NCBI GenBank assembly: GCA_900541585.1
Contig: UQKD01000005.1
Span: 62,001-126,000 of the forward strand
Direction of reading: 5' to 3'
Length of the DNA: 64,000 bases
Origin: an uncultured Alistipes sp.
Lineage (GTDB): Bacteria > Bacteroidota > Bacteroidia > Bacteroidales > Rikenellaceae
Shown here: positions 46,242 to 55,168 of the stretch, in pieces
Layout of the letters: each line of letters begins with the position of its first letter
Position numbering within the stretch: the stretch's first letter is position 1
Notes under the pieces: model-generated
The model's database searches: none
The model's input: only the letters and a program-made list of their open reading frames with translations
Told to the model about the DNA's origin: nothing
Translations under genes and position numbers: made by a program

Positions 46242-46781
46242 ATGGCATACACTTTCGACATATCCGATAACCGTCGGATCGTAGAGGCTTTGAAAGTCGG
46301 CGACGAGGAGACTTTCAAGGAGGTCTATACGGCTTTCTGCGCGCCTTTGCGAAACTATGCCGCGACCATTCTCCAGAACGAACAGGCCGCTTACGAGGTC
46401 GTGCAGGACGTTTTTACCGCCGTATGGCTCAACCGGAAGCGGCTCGACGCCGCAAAGCCGCTGCGCAACTACCTGCTGCGCGCCGTGCACAACAACTCCC
46501 TGCGTCTGCTCAAGTACGACGAGGCCCGCCGGCGCCGCGAAATCAGCGCCGCCGCCGAACTGCACGGCGGATGGGAACAGGAGAAAGAGGTTCCCCCCCC
46601 CGAATTGGCCCCTGCTATCTCACGGCTTCCTGAACAGAGCCGCAAAGTGCTGATGATGAGCTATTGGGAAAACAAGAAGAACGCAGCGATAGCCACCGAA
46701 CTCTCCATCTCCGTGCGAACGGTGGAGACTATTTTGTACAAAGTAGTGAAGAAATTGCGCGGAGAAATCAAAAAAAAGTAA
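46242..46781 (+). CDS. ECF-type RNA polymerase sigma-70 factor
   Basis: 179 aa with sigma region 2 (YAATILQNEQAAYEVVQDVFTAVW, quoted in part as AYEVVQDVFTAVW, about residues 49-62) and region 4 helix-turn-helix (NAAIATELSISVRTVETILYKVVKKLRG, in part ATELSISVRTVETIL). It is the Bacteroidetes type that pairs with a FecR-like anti-sigma encoded next (63-base gap) and with an STN-bearing SusC. The linker between regions 2 and 4 has three prolines encoded by nine consecutive C (46593-46601); a slip of one base would shift the frame and remove region 4, so the gene could be phase variable. The start is ATG 46242 (MAYTFDISDN). Confidence 0.95.
   Translation: MAYTFDISDNRRIVEALKVGDEETFKEVYTAFCAPLRNYAATILQNEQAAYEVVQDVFTAVWLNRKRLDAAKPLRNYLLRAVHNNSLRLLKYDEARRRREISAAAELHGGWEQEKEVPPPELAPAISRLPEQSRKVLMMSYWENKKNAAIATELSISVRTVETILYKVVKKLRGEIKKK
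46593..46601 (+). repeat. C9 homopolymer inside the sigma factor gene
   Basis: Nine C in frame as CCC CCC CCC (Pro-Pro-Pro, residues 118-120), in the flexible linker between sigma regions 2 and 4. Confidence 0.7.
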
Positions 46782-46816
46782 AAATCCAGTACGTAGTTTT
46801 CGGGTTCACTGTATTT

Positions 46817-46841
46817 ATAGGGTAAAGAATAGTTACCCTAT
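46817..46841. promoter_or_regulatory. Inverted repeat just before the fecR start codon
   Basis: ATAGGGTAA (46817-46825) and TTACCCTAT (46833-46841), perfect 9-bp arms, 7-base spacer, ending 3 bases before the fecR ATG. As RNA the hairpin would cover the ribosome-entry site; as DNA it could be an operator. Confidence 0.5.
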
Positions 46842-46844
46842 ATT

Positions 46845-47921
46845 ATGGAAAAATCCAATTTTCCGCATCGGAACATCGATGAGGACGAAGAAGAATTGCT
46901 GGACGGCATCTGGGCCGGGCTGGAGACGCCGAACGGTCGTCCCGATGCGGACAGCAGGGATTTCGACGATGTGAGAAAACGCATTCGACGTCGTGTGCGG
47001 CGGCGCTGGATGTCACGTGCGGCCCTGGCCGGAAGCGCGGCGGCGATCGTTGCCGCCGTGTTCCTGGTCGTCCGTCAGCCCGGGGTGCTGCCCGAGCCGG
47101 ACGCCTTTGCGCAGTTGCAGCAGATGGGTGTGACGGTGGAGCGGCCCCAGGTGGTGATGACGGCCGATGACGGAATGCGGCTGGTGCTGGAGAACGCGGC
47201 CCGCCTCGAACGGCGTTCCGAGGGCGAAGTGGCCCTGCGCACCGAGACCGGCGAGCAGCGGCCCCTGGCCTCCGAGCGCAAACTGAAAGTCGAAGTGCCC
47301 AACGGACGCCAGTTCCGCCTGGTGCTGGACGACGGCTCGGAGGTGTGGCTCAACGCCGGGTCGAGGCTCGAATATCCGGCGACCTTCGAAAATGCCTCCG
47401 AACGCCGCGTGCGGATCGAGGGAGAGGCCTTTTTCGAGATCAAGCGCGACACGTGCCGGCCGTTCTGCGTGGAGCTGGGCGACGGCGAGTGCATCCGCGT
47501 GCTGGGGACGAGTTTCAACGTCAATGCCTATGCCGGGGCAGGCCGGCACGTGACGACGCTCGTAACGGGCAGGATCGGTTATGCCGCGGAGGCCGGTGCG
47601 GAAGAGGTGGTGCTGAAGCCCAACCAGCAGGTGAGCCGCGACCTGGCGGCAGGGACCGTCGCGGTCAACGCCGTGGACGCGTCGGTATACGGCGCCTGGA
47701 AAGAGGGATGGCTGTGGTTCGAGAACGAAAGCCTGCCCGCCCTGGCAGAGCGTCTGGGGCGCATATACGGCATCCGGGTGGAGGTGGCGGCCCGGCTCGG
47801 GGAGTATACCTTCTCCGGGAAAATCCGCCAGGACAGGGGCGTCGAATACATCCTCAACCTGCTGTCGGAAACGTCGGACGTAGTCTGCGAGGTGGAGGAC
47901 GGCGTGATGCGGCTCGGCTGA
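46845..47921 (+). CDS. FecR-family anti-sigma factor
   Basis: 358 aa. A cytoplasmic N-terminal segment binds sigma, with an Arg-rich stretch (RKRIRRRVRRRW) before one membrane helix (about residues 59-77). The periplasmic FecR domain contains the typical VEVPNGRQFRLVLDDGSEVWLNAGS strand pair (quoted in part as LDDGSEVWLNAGS), and a DUF4974 domain is C-terminal (VYGAWKEGWLWFEN to the end). It is expected to hold the ECF sigma until the SusC STN domain signals substrate. It lies between the sigma gene and the susC gene, 32 bases before the latter. Confidence 0.94.
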   Translation: MEKSNFPHRNIDEDEEELLDGIWAGLETPNGRPDADSRDFDDVRKRIRRRVRRRWMSRAALAGSAAAIVAAVFLVVRQPGVLPEPDAFAQLQQMGVTVERPQVVMTADDGMRLVLENAARLERRSEGEVALRTETGEQRPLASERKLKVEVPNGRQFRLVLDDGSEVWLNAGSRLEYPATFENASERRVRIEGEAFFEIKRDTCRPFCVELGDGECIRVLGTSFNVNAYAGAGRHVTTLVTGRIGYAAEAGAEEVVLKPNQQVSRDLAAGTVAVNAVDASVYGAWKEGWLWFENESLPALAERLGRIYGIRVEVAARLGEYTFSGKIRQDRGVEYILNLLSETSDVVCEVEDGVMRLG

Positions 47922-47953
47922 CGCGGCCGTTTCGCTGAACGGAAACTTAAATA

Positions 47954-50900
47954 ATGAAAGGATCGTTGTCTATGAAATTTTGCCAATCAATTCCGCGGAA
48001 CCGGTGGCGGGGGAGGACCCTGATGCTGCTGGCGCTGCTGCTGTGCATCGCGCTGCCGAAGACTTCGTCGGCCCAGCGGGTGTCGGTCGTGCTGGAAAAC
48101 GTGTCGCTGGCCGAGGCGCTGAAAAAGGTGAGCGCGGCCTCCGGGTACGAATTCTTCTATAACTCCAACGTGGTGCTGAAAAGCGACAAGCGGATCACCG
48201 CCTCTTTCGACGGCACGGAGCTGAAAACCGTGCTGGACCACGTCTTTTCGGGAACGGAGTTTTCCTACCGGATCAAGGACCGCACGATCGTGGTCCTGCC
48301 GCGTGCCGCGCAGCCCGTTCCCGAGGAGCCGAAGTTCGTGGAGATCGCAGGTCGGATCACCGACGGGTCGAACAGGAGCCCGATGGCGGGCGTGACGGTC
48401 GTCGTCGAGGGATCGACCATCGGAACCTCCTCGGATGCCGACGGACGCTACGTGCTGAAAATTCCCGTCGGCGTTTACAACATCATGTTCTCGTTCATCG
48501 GTTATGAAATCCATGTGAAGCACTACAACGGGCGGAACCTCGCGGAATTTCAGAAGGTTTCGCTGACGCCGACCTCCGTGGAGGTGGCCGACGTGGTGGT
48601 GACGGGCGTCTACCAGCGCAAGAAGGAGAGTTTCACGGGTTCGGCGACCACGTTCAAATCCAAGGAACTCAAGGCCGTGGGTACGCAGAGCGTCCTGCAG
48701 AGCCTCCGCACGCTGGACCCTTCGTTCAAGATCTCCGAGAGCGTCCAGTTCGGTTCCGACCCCAACCGCATGCCCGATTTCGAAATCCGCGGCAAGAGCA
48801 GCGTGATCGGCCTGAAGGAGGAGTACGGCACGGACCCCAACCAGCCGCTGTTCATCCTCGACGGATTCGAAACGACGCTGGAGACGGTGATGAACCTGAA
48901 TATGAACCGCGTGGCGTCGGTGACGCTGCTCAAGGACGCCGCTTCGACGGCCATCTACGGTTCGAAGGCCTCGAACGGCGTGGTCGTGATCGAGACCAAG
49001 GCGCCCGAGCGGGGGCGTCTGCAACTCTCCTACAAGGGCGATTTCAGCGTCACGATGGCCGATCTGACGGACTATAATCTGATGAATTCCAGCGAGAAGC
49101 TCCAGTTCGAGACCCTTGCCGGGGTGTATAAGGACGCCACTCACAGCATGGCCAACCAGCTGCGGCTGGACGACCTGCGCAACGAGCGGCTGAAAGGCAT
49201 CGCCCGGGGTATCGACACCTACTGGCTGAACGAGCCGCTGCGCACGGGATTCACCCACAAGCACAATATCTACGCCGAGGGCGGCGAGGAGAAGATCCGC
49301 TACGGCATCGGTTTGAGCTACGGTGAGGTGCAGGGCGTGATGAAGGGTTCCGACCGTCAGACCATCGGCGGCAACATCGACCTGATCTACCGGACCGGGA
49401 AATTCCAGTTCAGCAACAAACTCACGCTCGACTACCAGAAAACCAACGATCCCGCGGTCCCCTTCTCGGAGTATGCGCAGGCCAATCCCTATTTTAAGAA
49501 GTACAACGACGAGGGGAAGATCGACCGCTACCTCTATTATTACCAGGATCCCGAGACGCTCGAAACCGAGGCTATCAGCAATCCCCTGTGGAACGCCCAC
49601 CTGAACAACTACGACAAGGGCGACCAGTTCGGGTTTACGAACAACTTCATCATCGAGTGGTTCGTGATGAAGGATTTCCGCGTGCGCGGCAAGTTCGGAA
49701 TCACGCACGCCACGGGGACGACCGACACGCGCCTGTCGCCCCTGCACACCAGTTTCGACGACCTGGAGGAAACCGAAAAGGGCCTCTACACCCACTCGAC
49801 GACCAAGCGCACCAACTACGAGGGCGACCTCACGGCGACCTACGGCCGCGTGCTGGCCGAGAAGCACATGCTCAACGCCGTGGCAGGATTCAACTTCAAC
49901 GCCACGAAACGGACCGCCAACGGATACAAGGCCAACGGCTTCACCGACGACCAGTTCGGCGCTCCGTCGTTCGCGAACGGCTACCCCGAGGGCGGCAAGT
50001 CGACCTACTCCGAGAGCCAGACGCGCGCCGCGAGCTTCTACCTGAACGGCGGCTACTCCTACGACAACCGCTACCTGCTGGACTTCAACTACCGCAGCGA
50101 CGGCGCGTCGATGTTCGGCACGAACAACCGTTTCCGCAACACGTGGTCGGTGGGCGTGGGCTGGAACATTCAGAACGAGCGATTCCTTCGCGACAGCAAG
50201 TTCTTCCAGCTGCTCAAACTGCGCGCCTCGGTGGGTAATCCCGGCAACCAGAATTTCGCCGCCTACCAGGCCTTCTCGACCTACGCCTTCAACGGCTGGA
50301 TGACCAATATCTTCGGCACGGGCGTGATCCTGAACCAGCTGGGAAATCCCGATCTCGCCTGGCAGGAGACGATCAACTACAACGTGGGAACCGACGTGAC
50401 CATGTGGGGCAACCGGGTCAACTTCACGTTCGACTACTACGTCAAGATCACCGACCCCCTGCTGGCGATCATCACCACGCCCGGTTCGATGGGCATTACG
50501 TCGGTGACGATGAACGCCGGGCAGCAGAAGACCAACGGTGTCGAACTGACGCTCAAGGTGTCGCCGGTCTACCGCCCGCACGACCGCATCAACTGGAACA
50601 TCAGCCTGAACGGCACGCACGCCAAGGCGAAGTACGCCAAGATCGGCAATGCGTTCAGCTCGCTCAACAACGAGGGCCGGGCCTCGCTCTCGGGGACGAC
50701 GCGCTACTACGACGGCGGCAGCCCCACGGCGATCTGGGGCGTGCGCTCGGCGGGAATCGACCCCGCGACGGGCAAGGAACTTTTCATCAGGAAGGACGGT
50801 ACGTACTCGTTCGGCTACGACGTGAACGACGAAGTGGTGCTGGGCGACACGGAACCCAAACTGGAAGGCGTGATCGGCACGACGTTCTACTACAAGGGCC

Positions 50901-51313
50901 TGTCGGTGGGGTGTTATTTCCGCTATTCGCTGGGTGCGCAGATCTTCAACAGCGCGCTGTTCCAGAAGGTCGAGAACATCGGCACGGCCGACGTGTTCAA
51001 CAACCAGGACAAGCGGGCGCTCTACGACCGCTGGTCGCCGAACAACACCGAGGCCTATTTCAAGGGCATCTCGCTGACGCAGAAAACCGACAAGTCCTCG
51101 CGCTTCGTGATGGACGAGAACTACATCTCGGGCGAATCGTTCAGCATCGGGTATGAATTCACGCAGTCGTTCGTCCGCAAGCTGGGACTCTCGGCGCTGA
51201 GCGTGCAGGCCAATATGAACGATGCGTTCCGCATCTCCTCGGTCAAGAACGAGCGGGGCATCGACTATCCGTTCGCACGGACCATCTCGTTCTCCGTGGC
51301 GGCGACCTTCTGA
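47954..51313 (+). CDS. SusC/RagA-family TonB-dependent receptor with STN signalling domain
   Basis: 1119 aa. Signal peptide ending near SSA (residues about 21-41), an STN/secretin-N domain (VSVVLENVSLAEALKKVS, about 43-95) that contacts FecR, a carboxypeptidase-regulatory-like beta domain (IAGRITDGSNRSPMAGVTVVV, quoted in part), a TonB-box region, a plug (about 225-345, with SVTLLKDAASTAIYG) and a 22-strand barrel to the C-terminal Phe. The partner is the SusD-like lipoprotein encoded next. Together they import an oligomer through the outer membrane using TonB energy. A second ATG (residue 7, MKFCQSI) is a possible start. The substrate is unknown; neighbouring genes do not include glycan hydrolases. 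Confidence 0.96.
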   Translation: MKGSLSMKFCQSIPRNRWRGRTLMLLALLLCIALPKTSSAQRVSVVLENVSLAEALKKVSAASGYEFFYNSNVVLKSDKRITASFDGTELKTVLDHVFSGTEFSYRIKDRTIVVLPRAAQPVPEEPKFVEIAGRITDGSNRSPMAGVTVVVEGSTIGTSSDADGRYVLKIPVGVYNIMFSFIGYEIHVKHYNGRNLAEFQKVSLTPTSVEVADVVVTGVYQRKKESFTGSATTFKSKELKAVGTQSVLQSLRTLDPSFKISESVQFGSDPNRMPDFEIRGKSSVIGLKEEYGTDPNQPLFILDGFETTLETVMNLNMNRVASVTLLKDAASTAIYGSKASNGVVVIETKAPERGRLQLSYKGDFSVTMADLTDYNLMNSSEKLQFETLAGVYKDATHSMANQLRLDDLRNERLKGIARGIDTYWLNEPLRTGFTHKHNIYAEGGEEKIRYGIGLSYGEVQGVMKGSDRQTIGGNIDLIYRTGKFQFSNKLTLDYQKTNDPAVPFSEYAQANPYFKKYNDEGKIDRYLYYYQDPETLETEAISNPLWNAHLNNYDKGDQFGFTNNFIIEWFVMKDFRVRGKFGITHATGTTDTRLSPLHTSFDDLEETEKGLYTHSTTKRTNYEGDLTATYGRVLAEKHMLNAVAGFNFNATKRTANGYKANGFTDDQFGAPSFANGYPEGGKSTYSESQTRAASFYLNGGYSYDNRYLLDFNYRSDGASMFGTNNRFRNTWSVGVGWNIQNERFLRDSKFFQLLKLRASVGNPGNQNFAAYQAFSTYAFNGWMTNIFGTGVILNQLGNPDLAWQETINYNVGTDVTMWGNRVNFTFDYYVKITDPLLAIITTPGSMGITSVTMNAGQQKTNGVELTLKVSPVYRPHDRINWNISLNGTHAKAKYAKIGNAFSSLNNEGRASLSGTTRYYDGGSPTAIWGVRSAGIDPATGKELFIRKDGTYSFGYDVNDEVVLGDTEPKLEGVIGTTFYYKGLSVGCYFRYSLGAQIFNSALFQKVENIGTADVFNNQDKRALYDRWSPNNTEAYFKGISLTQKTDKSSRFVMDENYISGESFSIGYEFTQSFVRKLGLSALSVQANMNDAFRISSVKNERGIDYPFARTISFSVAATF

Positions 51314-51341
51314 TCGTGACAACCTCAATACAAAGCGCATT

Positions 51342-52793
51342 ATGAAAAACAGAATACTTACATTGATCCTGCTCGCCTCGGCCCTGTTTCCGGGGTGCAG
51401 CGGTTGGTTGGACGTAAAACCCTACGACCAGATTTCGGAAGACGAACTGCTCGGGTCGGAAGAGGGTTTCCAGAAACTGCTGAACGGCATCTATATCGAA
51501 CTCAACAGCGACGAACTGTACGGCAGCACGCTCACCGTCGAGATGATCGAGATTCTCGGCGGAGCCTACGAGATCGGCGACAACTCCTCGGTGTGGGGCG
51601 ATTATCGGGACCTGCGGGACTACGACTACAACACCGACTACTGGCGCGGCCGTTTGAGCGGGACGTGGAACAAGGCGTACGCCCTGATTCTGAACTGCAA
51701 CAAGCTGCTGAAAAACATCCAGGGCAAGCAGTCGCTCTTCACGGGGTACAACTACGACATCATCCGGGGCGAGGCGCTGGCCTTGCGCGCGATGCTGCAT
51801 TTCGACATGCTGCGGCTCTTCGGACCGGTCTATTCGCTCAACCCCGACGGGACAGCCATTCCCTATTATACGGACGAGGCGCTGACGCCCGAAGCCCTGC
51901 TGCCGGCCAGCCAGGTCGTCTACAAGGTTCTCCAGGACCTGATGGCGGCGCGCGCGGCCCTGCTGAACGATCCCGTGATCACCGAAGGAACGCTGATGAG
52001 CGGCGCGGGCAACGGTTCGAATTTCCTGCGTTACCGCGCCCTGCGGTTCAACTATTACGCCGTTTCGGCCCTGCTGGCGCGGGTGAACCTCTATGCCGGA
52101 CAGAAACAGGATGCCCTGACCTATGCCGTGGAGGTGATCCGCGCTTCGAACAACGGAATTTTCCCGTTCGTGGACCGCAGTCTCGTGGTGGGCAACCCCG
52201 AAGACCCCGACCGGATTTTCTCGTCGGAGGTGGTCTTCGCGCTGTCGCACGCCAAGCGCAACCAGCTGTTCCTGAACTATTTCAGCCCCACGCGGACGAC
52301 TTTCACCTTTAAGATGGAGAGCGACCTGATTTCGAAGGCGATCTTCGGAGGCGGAGCCGAGACGGGCGGCTATCAGGACGACTACCGCAACCGCGTGAAC
52401 TGGAGCACTTCCGGCGAGAACCGCTATTTCTACAAATACACCGATATGGTTCAGACCGGAAAGATCCAGAATACGATGATCCCGATGCTGCGGCTGGGCG
52501 AGATGTACCTGATCGCCGCCGAGAGCCAGTCGGACGTGCTGGCCAACGGAACCTCCTACGTGAACACCCTGCGCCGCAACCGCGGTATCAGTTCGTCGCT
52601 CGACGCCCTGACGCCCGAGCTGCTCAAGTACGAGTACATCCGCGAACTGTACGGCGAAGGCCAGTTGTTCTACCTCTACAAACGCCTCTTCTCGAAGGTG
52701 ATCTGGTCCTATACCGACTCCCGGAACCCCGAACCGAGCACGAACCTCTTCGTCGTGCCGCTGCCCGATTCGGAGACCGAAAACCGCGAATAA
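51342..52793 (+). CDS. SusD/RagB-family nutrient-binding lipoprotein
   Basis: 483 aa, lipobox LFPGC (Cys19), then the family N-terminus WLDVKPYDQISEDELLGSEEGFQK, quoted in part as WLDVKPYDQISED. TPR-like helices follow (RGEALALRAMLHFDMLRLFG and YVNTLRRNRG), as in RagB/SusD. Surface-exposed, it closes over the SusC barrel and captures substrate. It lies 28 bases after susC. The preferred start is ATG 51342, which gives the signal peptide MKNRILTLILLASA; the longer in-frame reading overlaps susC. Confidence 0.95.
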   Translation: MKNRILTLILLASALFPGCSGWLDVKPYDQISEDELLGSEEGFQKLLNGIYIELNSDELYGSTLTVEMIEILGGAYEIGDNSSVWGDYRDLRDYDYNTDYWRGRLSGTWNKAYALILNCNKLLKNIQGKQSLFTGYNYDIIRGEALALRAMLHFDMLRLFGPVYSLNPDGTAIPYYTDEALTPEALLPASQVVYKVLQDLMAARAALLNDPVITEGTLMSGAGNGSNFLRYRALRFNYYAVSALLARVNLYAGQKQDALTYAVEVIRASNNGIFPFVDRSLVVGNPEDPDRIFSSEVVFALSHAKRNQLFLNYFSPTRTTFTFKMESDLISKAIFGGGAETGGYQDDYRNRVNWSTSGENRYFYKYTDMVQTGKIQNTMIPMLRLGEMYLIAAESQSDVLANGTSYVNTLRRNRGISSSLDALTPELLKYEYIRELYGEGQLFYLYKRLFSKVIWSYTDSRNPEPSTNLFVVPLPDSETENRE

Positions 52794-52805
52794 TCCCCTG
52801 ACGAC

Positions 52806-53564
52806 ATGAAAAAGAAGCATATCATCCATTCGGCGGCCCTCTTGCTGGGGCTGTGCCTGGCGGGCTGCAAGGAGAGCCTGCCGGATAATTTCGGCCCGAT
52901 CGAAGGCATTTACTTCAACAACCAGCTGGCGGCGAACAGGACCGTCATCGACAGCGCCGCATACACGTTCATCTACGAGGATGCCGACGTGCTGGAAGTG
53001 CCCGTCCGGCTGCAGCTGGTGGGACGCGCCGCCGCGCAGCCCCGGGCGGTCGACATCCGGGTCACGTCGCAGGACGCCGAGGAGGGAACGGACTACACGC
53101 TCGGCGGTGATGCCGTGCTCCCCGCGGGCAGCGTGTCGTTCGATTACGTGGTCACCCTCAAACGCACCGACATCCTGAAGGAGAAGACCAAAAACCTGCT
53201 GCTGGAACTTCGCCCCAATGCGAACTTCATCATTCCGTTCACCAGCCAGATCCAGTCGGGCGGCGACACGGTGTCGGCGGTGACCTTCAAAATCAATTTT
53301 TCGGACCAGTTCACGGCGCCGCCCGCAGGTTGGCGCACGATGTTCGTGGGGCCTTTCTCGCAGCAGAAATTCGAACTTATCTGCGACGTGATGGGGATTC
53401 CGAGGGCCGATTTCAACGAGGCCGGGAAGATCACCGATGCCAAATGGCTCTACATCGAGAGCCGGATGATCAATTATGTCAGGGATCAGGAGGAGCTGAA
53501 AGCCGGGGGAGAGCCTTATGACGAACGGGCTTTCGACGAGAACGGAGAGCCTCTGCAATTCTAA
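52806..53564 (+). CDS. DUF4843-type lipoprotein
   Basis: 252 aa, lipobox LAGC (Cys22). Beta-rich with an Ig/Calx-beta-like half (VPVRLQLVGRAA to AGSVSFDYVVTLKRTD) and a C-terminal helical segment (QQKFELICDVMGIP). DUF4843 proteins accompany a subset of SusC/SusD systems together with PKD-like lipoproteins, and are thought to be surface-accessory proteins. It is 12 bases after susD. Function unknown, family assignment by order and pattern. Confidence 0.82.
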   Translation: MKKKHIIHSAALLLGLCLAGCKESLPDNFGPIEGIYFNNQLAANRTVIDSAAYTFIYEDADVLEVPVRLQLVGRAAAQPRAVDIRVTSQDAEEGTDYTLGGDAVLPAGSVSFDYVVTLKRTDILKEKTKNLLLELRPNANFIIPFTSQIQSGGDTVSAVTFKINFSDQFTAPPAGWRTMFVGPFSQQKFELICDVMGIPRADFNEAGKITDAKWLYIESRMINYVRDQEELKAGGEPYDERAFDENGEPLQF

Positions 53565-53575
53565 ATGGAAAGACT

Positions 53576-55141
53576 ATGACGATGAAACGATTTTTCTGCA
53601 TACCGGTCCTGTTTCTGTTGGCGGCGTGTGCCAACGATCTGGGCAATTACGACTACCGCGACCTCACGGAACCCGACATCACGGGCATCGAGGCGAATAT
53701 CTCGGTGCTGACTCATGCCCGGCTGCAACTGACGCCCGGCCTGGGCGGCAACGATTTCCCGGACGACCACTATTCGTTCGAGTGGCGGACGCTCGCCCGG
53801 AGCGCCGATGAGACGGTGACGGTGATCGGCACGTCGCGCAACCTGGATTACGAGGTGGCGCTTCCCGCGGGCGCCTATACGCTGTTTTTCAAAGTGACGG
53901 AGAATGCCAGCGGCGTCTACTGGCAGCAGAGCTGCGAATTACAGGTGAGCGAGGCCACTTCCGAGGGCTGGATGGTGCTGTGCGCCGACGGTGCGGACGA
54001 CCGGGCGCGCCTCGACATGGTCTCCACGGTGACGGGAGAGACCTACACCGACCTGCTCAAGAACAACGGCATGCCCCAAATGAAGGGTCCGCGGCGCATC
54101 CAGTGGTCGCGGTTCGCCGATGCCGATTCGCCCTACTACCTGCTGACCGACGACGGCGCCACGCGCCTGGGCCGCAACGGCTTCGAGTGGAAGGAAGAGT
54201 ACCGGCTGGTCTACGAGATGGGCAATTCGGACGATCCGCGTCCGTGGGTGATCAACGATGTCACGGCGTCCAAGATGATGGTGAGCGGTTCGAAAACCTA
54301 TTTCGCCGAATGCCTGGTGTCGGTCGGCCTGTTCGGACCGATCGGCGACGCGCCGCTGAACGCCGCGCCGGTGATCGGATGCAACATCGTGACGCAGAAC
54401 ATCGCGGTTTTCGCGATGATGATGTACGATCTCGACACGAAGCGGTTTGTCGGCTATGCGCCCAATCTGCGGTCGCCCGACGTGGGCGGATACGCCCCGT
54501 TGCAGGAGATGAATGACCTGGTGAAGCTGCTCGGAGAGATGGACAACGGCGGAAGGGTCACCGGCGACGCCTTCGACGAATTCCCCCAAGGGCTGGATTT
54601 CGTCTGGATGGAAAATACGAAATACGACCCGAACAGCACCAATATGGGCGTTATCTACACCGTGTTGAGGGACGGGGACCGGTATTGTCTTTACGGAACG
54701 CAGCTGGGCGAACTGTGGAGCGTCGTCACCGTCGGGGACTGCACGCAGGCCTTGAGCAAGGCCTATTACGGCGACCTGTCGGGGTGCACGAACATCGCGC
54801 GGGCGGAGCATTTCGCATTCAGCTCGCTGAAAAACTACATGTATTACGCCGTGGGCGGGACGGTCTACCGCGTGGACCTCTCGGAAAAGCCTCTGACGGC
54901 GACGGCACAGTTCACGCTCGTCGGCGAGACCATCACCTGCCTGAAATTCAATATCTACCGGCAGAGCGCCAACCTCGCCCGCACGTACGACCTGGTGGTG
55001 GGCAGCGTGAAGGACGACACGGGCACGCTGCGGATTTACGAGGGCTTCAACTCCGACGGCAACTTCCGGGGTGTGGCGCCCGAGGTCCACTCCGGACTGG
55101 GACGGATCGTCGACGTGACTTACCGGGAAATGCTGAAATAA
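53576..55141 (+). CDS. PKD-like family lipoprotein
   Basis: 521 aa. Signal peptide and lipobox LAAC (Cys19). A PKD/Ig-like fold spans about residues 40-125 (GNDFPDDHYSFEWRTLARS, ending AYTLFFKVTENASGVYW). A beta-propeller-like C-terminal half has repeated W/Y-rich strands (GWMVLCADGADDRARLDM, YYLLTDDGATRLG). Proteins of this family (PKD-like family lipoprotein) sit beside DUF4843 and SusD genes. It lies 11 bases after the DUF4843 gene. A possible second start 6 bases further (MKRFFCIPV) would give a tighter signal peptide. Confidence 0.85.
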   Translation: MTMKRFFCIPVLFLLAACANDLGNYDYRDLTEPDITGIEANISVLTHARLQLTPGLGGNDFPDDHYSFEWRTLARSADETVTVIGTSRNLDYEVALPAGAYTLFFKVTENASGVYWQQSCELQVSEATSEGWMVLCADGADDRARLDMVSTVTGETYTDLLKNNGMPQMKGPRRIQWSRFADADSPYYLLTDDGATRLGRNGFEWKEEYRLVYEMGNSDDPRPWVINDVTASKMMVSGSKTYFAECLVSVGLFGPIGDAPLNAAPVIGCNIVTQNIAVFAMMMYDLDTKRFVGYAPNLRSPDVGGYAPLQEMNDLVKLLGEMDNGGRVTGDAFDEFPQGLDFVWMENTKYDPNSTNMGVIYTVLRDGDRYCLYGTQLGELWSVVTVGDCTQALSKAYYGDLSGCTNIARAEHFAFSSLKNYMYYAVGGTVYRVDLSEKPLTATAQFTLVGETITCLKFNIYRQSANLARTYDLVVGSVKDDTGTLRIYEGFNSDGNFRGVAPEVHSGLGRIVDVTYREMLK

Positions 55142-55168
55142 CAGAAATAAGGATAAACAGAACTGATT

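Noticed and set aside
47987..51340. Open frame of more than 1100 codons on the minus strand opposite susC
   Set aside because: The plus-strand reading has a full SusC domain order and signal peptide. The opposite frame is His/Arg/Val-rich translation typical of GC-rich antisense with no domain.
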